Source: Thalassotalea_H castellviae
Lineage (GTDB): Bacteria; Pseudomonadota; Gammaproteobacteria; Enterobacterales; Alteromonadaceae
DNA length: 64,000 bases
NCBI RefSeq assembly: GCF_031846185.1
Contig: NZ_JAVRIF010000002.1
Coordinates: 124,001 to 188,000, forward strand
Direction: 5' to 3'
The translations under genes were made by a program, and so were the position numbers. The notes beneath the pieces are model-generated. The model worked only from the letters and a program-made list of their open reading frames with translations, ran no database searches and was not told the origin of the DNA. Numbering within the stretch: position 1 is the first letter of the stretch; each line of letters starts with the position of its first letter. Positions 61,860 to 64,000 of the stretch are shown piece by piece.

Positions 61860-62153
61860 ATGATAGTAATTAGTGGTTTTGCCGAGTATGCAATAGAAGA
61901 CGACAGCAAGTTTACCAAAGGTGACCGACATTCTATCGGGCTGTTTTCAAAGAACAAAGATTGTCCTAAAAATCGCGATGCGTTGAAAAGTTTCGTCAAT
62001 CAATTAGGTTGGGGCTCAATCATGTTCACTCATATTGAAGAAATTAAAGATACTGAAACTATCACTCATGATATTTTACGACAAGCATTCAAACGTGCTT
62101 CGAAAAATGGTCAATCATTTGTGGTCAATGATTTACCAATTCGTGTTCATTAA
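61860..62153 (+). CDS. Unknown 97-residue protein
   Basis: I do not recognise a family. The chain is soluble-looking, with mixed charge, one cysteine (KNKDCPKNR) and Gly/aromatic patches (QLGWGSIMF). It has no signal peptide, TM or DNA-binding motif. The gene looks real: an ATG with AGAGG 7 nt upstream, a clean stop, and its own regulatory region with a Pho box. It is placed between the divergent flrA gene and pseB on the pseB strand, with a 176-bp gap to pseB, so it may be a separate transcript. Confidence 0.65.
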   Translation: MIVISGFAEYAIEDDSKFTKGDRHSIGLFSKNKDCPKNRDALKSFVNQLGWGSIMFTHIEEIKDTETITHDILRQAFKRASKNGQSFVVNDLPIRVH

Positions 62154-62329
62154 AGCACATGAACTTTATGATTCGCTGATTAACTCAAATAATTTTATAA
62201 TAAAATTCGATTAAATATGGCTAAAACATTGTATTATAGAAAGATTCAATGGATAGTAATTAACGTAATTTATTTGAACAATAATCAGATACATCATCCG
62301 TTACATAGGGCAAAGCAAGAAGGTTTTCA

Positions 62330-63340
62330 ATGACAACTATTTTCGACAATAAAGTAATTTTAATTACTGGTGGTACAGGTTCGTTTGGCAAGCTTTATGT
62401 GAAAACATTATTGGCTCGATATAAACCGAGAAAAATCATTATTTTTTCACGAGATGAATTAAAGCAGTTTGAAATGCAGCAAGTTTATAATGATCCATGC
62501 ATGCGTTACTTTATTGGTGATGTTCGTGACGGACACCGTTTACGTCGTGCCATGCGAGGTGTTGATTACGTGATTCATGCCGCCGCCTTAAAACAAGTTC
62601 CGGCAGCTGAATATAACCCTATGGAATGTATTAAAACCAACATTAATGGCGCCGAAAATGTCATTGAAGCCGCTCTTGATAACAATGTTGAAAAAGTTAT
62701 CGCCTTATCGACTGATAAAGCCGCAAACCCAATCAATTTATATGGAGCAACAAAACTCGCATCAGATAAGTTATTTGTTGCAGCAAATAATATCAGCGGT
62801 GGACATAAAACCTCTTTTTCCGTGGTTCGTTATGGCAATGTTGTTGGTTCTCGCGGCTCGGTAGTGCCATTTTTTGAAAGTTTAGTTAAAAATGGCAGTG
62901 ATCATTTGCCTATCACTCACCCGAATATGACCCGCTTTTGGATTTCATTACAAGGTGGAGTTGATTTTGTTTTGAAAAACTTTTTGCGAATGTTAGGCGG
63001 TGAAATATTTATTCCCAAAATACCGTCTATAAAAATAACCGATTTAGCCACGGCAATTGCCCCTGATTTACAACAAAAAACCGTCGGTATTCGCCCAGGG
63101 GAAAAATTACATGAAGTGATGTGCCCTGCTGATGACTCTTATCATACTTATGAATATGAGGATCATTTCGTGATCGCGCCAAGCATTAATTTTAGTAGTC
63201 GTAGTAATGATTTTACCAAAAACGCTATTGGTGAAAAAGGTAAATTAGTGACTCAAGGATTTGAGTACAATTCAAATACTAATCCAGATTTTATGTCTGT
63301 GGAGCAAATTAAAATTTTTAATTATGAGGCACATGAATGA
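62330..63340 (+). CDS. pseB: PseB, UDP-GlcNAc 4,6-dehydratase (inverting)
   Basis: 336 residues, first enzyme of CMP-pseudaminic acid synthesis. Rossmann motif ITGGTGSFG (12-20), the STDKA catalytic segment (127-131), YGATK (138-142), and VVRYGNVVGSRGSVVPFF then ITHPNMTRFWI, all typical of PseB. C-terminal GIRPGEKLHEVM is also conserved. Pseudaminic acid commonly decorates flagellins of polar flagellates, consistent with its place by flrA. Its TGA overlaps the pseC ATG by 4 bp. Confidence 0.95.
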   Translation: MTTIFDNKVILITGGTGSFGKLYVKTLLARYKPRKIIIFSRDELKQFEMQQVYNDPCMRYFIGDVRDGHRLRRAMRGVDYVIHAAALKQVPAAEYNPMECIKTNINGAENVIEAALDNNVEKVIALSTDKAANPINLYGATKLASDKLFVAANNISGGHKTSFSVVRYGNVVGSRGSVVPFFESLVKNGSDHLPITHPNMTRFWISLQGGVDFVLKNFLRMLGGEIFIPKIPSIKITDLATAIAPDLQQKTVGIRPGEKLHEVMCPADDSYHTYEYEDHFVIAPSINFSSRSNDFTKNAIGEKGKLVTQGFEYNSNTNPDFMSVEQIKIFNYEAHE

Positions 63341-64000
63341 TCCCTTACGGTAAACAAAGTATTACCACAGAAGACATCAATGCCGTTACTGATGTTTTAC
63401 AGGCAGATTTGATCACTCAAGGCCCATTAGTTCCAGAGTTTGAACAATCCATTGCTGATTTATGCCAAGCTCAATATGCTACTGCGGTAAGTAATGCGAC
63501 GGCGGCTTTACATATTGCTAATTTAGCCTTGGAAGTTGGAGCAGGCGATATCGTATGGACAACCCCGATTTCTTTTGTTGCCTCGGCTAATTGTGCCCTC
63601 TATTGTGGCGCTACCATTGACTTTGTCGATATTGATATAAACACCGCCAATATTTGTCCTATTCAATTACAAGGAAAATTAGCAAAAGCTCAGCGGGAAA
63701 ATCAATTGCCTAAAGTGTTAGTTGTCGTACATATGGCAGGAGCAAGTTGTAACATGCGCGCCATTGCTCAACTGGCTAAACAGTATCATTTCAAAGTTAT
63801 TGAAGACGCTTCTCACGCTATCGGAGGAAAATACCTCGACCAACCTATCGGTAGTTGTCAGTATTCTGATATTACGGTTTTTAGTTTTCACCCAGTAAAA
63901 ATTATCACCTCAGGTGAAGGCGGCATGGCGCTCACGAATAACCAACAATTAGATAAGAAATTAAAACGTTTACGATCTCATGGAATAACGGCTGATCCAG
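63337..64000 (+). CDS. pseC: PseC aminotransferase, N-terminal part
   Basis: Runs off the right edge after about 221 codons. Second step of pseudaminic acid synthesis: PLP-dependent transfer of an amino group from glutamate to the 4-keto sugar made by PseB. Visible DegT/DnrJ/EryC1 features: MIPYGKQSITTEDINAV, VSNATAALHIA (51-61), VIEDASHAIGGKY (154-166) with Asp157, and the PLP lysine in SFHPVKIITSGEGG (Lys188). ATGA overlap with pseB shows coupling. Confidence 0.93.
   Translation, partial: MIPYGKQSITTEDINAVTDVLQADLITQGPLVPEFEQSIADLCQAQYATAVSNATAALHIANLALEVGAGDIVWTTPISFVASANCALYCGATIDFVDIDINTANICPIQLQGKLAKAQRENQLPKVLVVVHMAGASCNMRAIAQLAKQYHFKVIEDASHAIGGKYLDQPIGSCQYSDITVFSFHPVKIITSGEGGMALTNNQQLDKKLKRLRSHGITADP

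Noticed and set aside
61667..61873. 68-codon plus-strand open frame across the Pho box region
   Set aside because: TTG start inside the regulatory region, no ribosome binding site, overlaps the start of the better-supported 97-residue gene in another frame.
62217..62234. TGGCTA-N5-TTGTA upstream of pseB considered as a sigma-54 promoter
   Set aside because: The essential GC of the -12 element is GT and the -24 CAC is missing; too weak to call.

Overview
The window looks like a chromosomal segment of a low-GC marine gammaproteobacterium of the Alteromonadales, most like Colwelliaceae (Colwellia/Thalassotalea). This is inferred from the polar-flagellum gene order (flrA-flrBC, fliEFGHIJ, fliKLMNOPQR-flhB, flhAFG-fliA-cheYZAB-parC-parP-cheW), which is the Vibrio/Shewanella/Alteromonadales arrangement, and from the AT-rich base composition. 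No tRNA, rRNA, CRISPR array or insertion sequence was seen.

Region 1 (1-13.4 kb) is a surface-glycan locus. It starts inside a Wzx flippase and holds a TagD-like glycerol-3-phosphate cytidylyltransferase, a GT4 glycosyltransferase and a TagB/TagF-like CDP-glycerol glycerophosphotransferase on the minus strand. A plus-strand block follows: Wzy-like polymerase, WecG/TagA-type glycosyltransferase and Wzz. A second minus-strand block has a GT4 transferase, two different sulfotransferases, a second flippase and a SET-domain-like protein. The predicted product is a polysaccharide carrying glycerol phosphate and possibly sulfate.

Region 2 (13.4-25.5 kb) is the most interesting part. A 514-residue exported, acidic, Ala/Thr/Asp-rich protein resembling an S-layer subunit, with a strong-looking promoter and its own terminators, lies directly downstream of an 11-gene type II secretion operon in the order G-E-F-H-I-J-K-L-M-C-D. 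I read this as a possible dedicated secretion machine and its substrate.

Region 3 (25.6-30.6 kb) has a WecA-type initiating glycosyl-phosphate transferase, a very large multi-SLBB polysaccharide export protein (OtnA/WbfF type) and the phospholipid-transport lipoprotein MlaA.

Region 4 (30.6-61.6 kb) is an uninterrupted minus-strand flagellar and chemotaxis supercluster. It includes the polar array-positioning pair ParC/ParP and a CheA whose linker has three copies of a DEFE-LLDELHG motif. Four sigma-54 promoters can be read directly, upstream of flrB, fliE, fliK and flhA. A FleQ/FlrA-like box lies upstream of flrB, and a strong terminator follows flrC. This fits the FlrA -> FlrBC -> structural-gene cascade.

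Region 5 (61.6-64 kb) diverges from flrA. A perfect-repeat Pho box precedes an unknown 97-residue protein, followed by pseB and the start of pseC, the first two steps of pseudaminic acid synthesis, probably for flagellin glycosylation. The window ends inside pseC.
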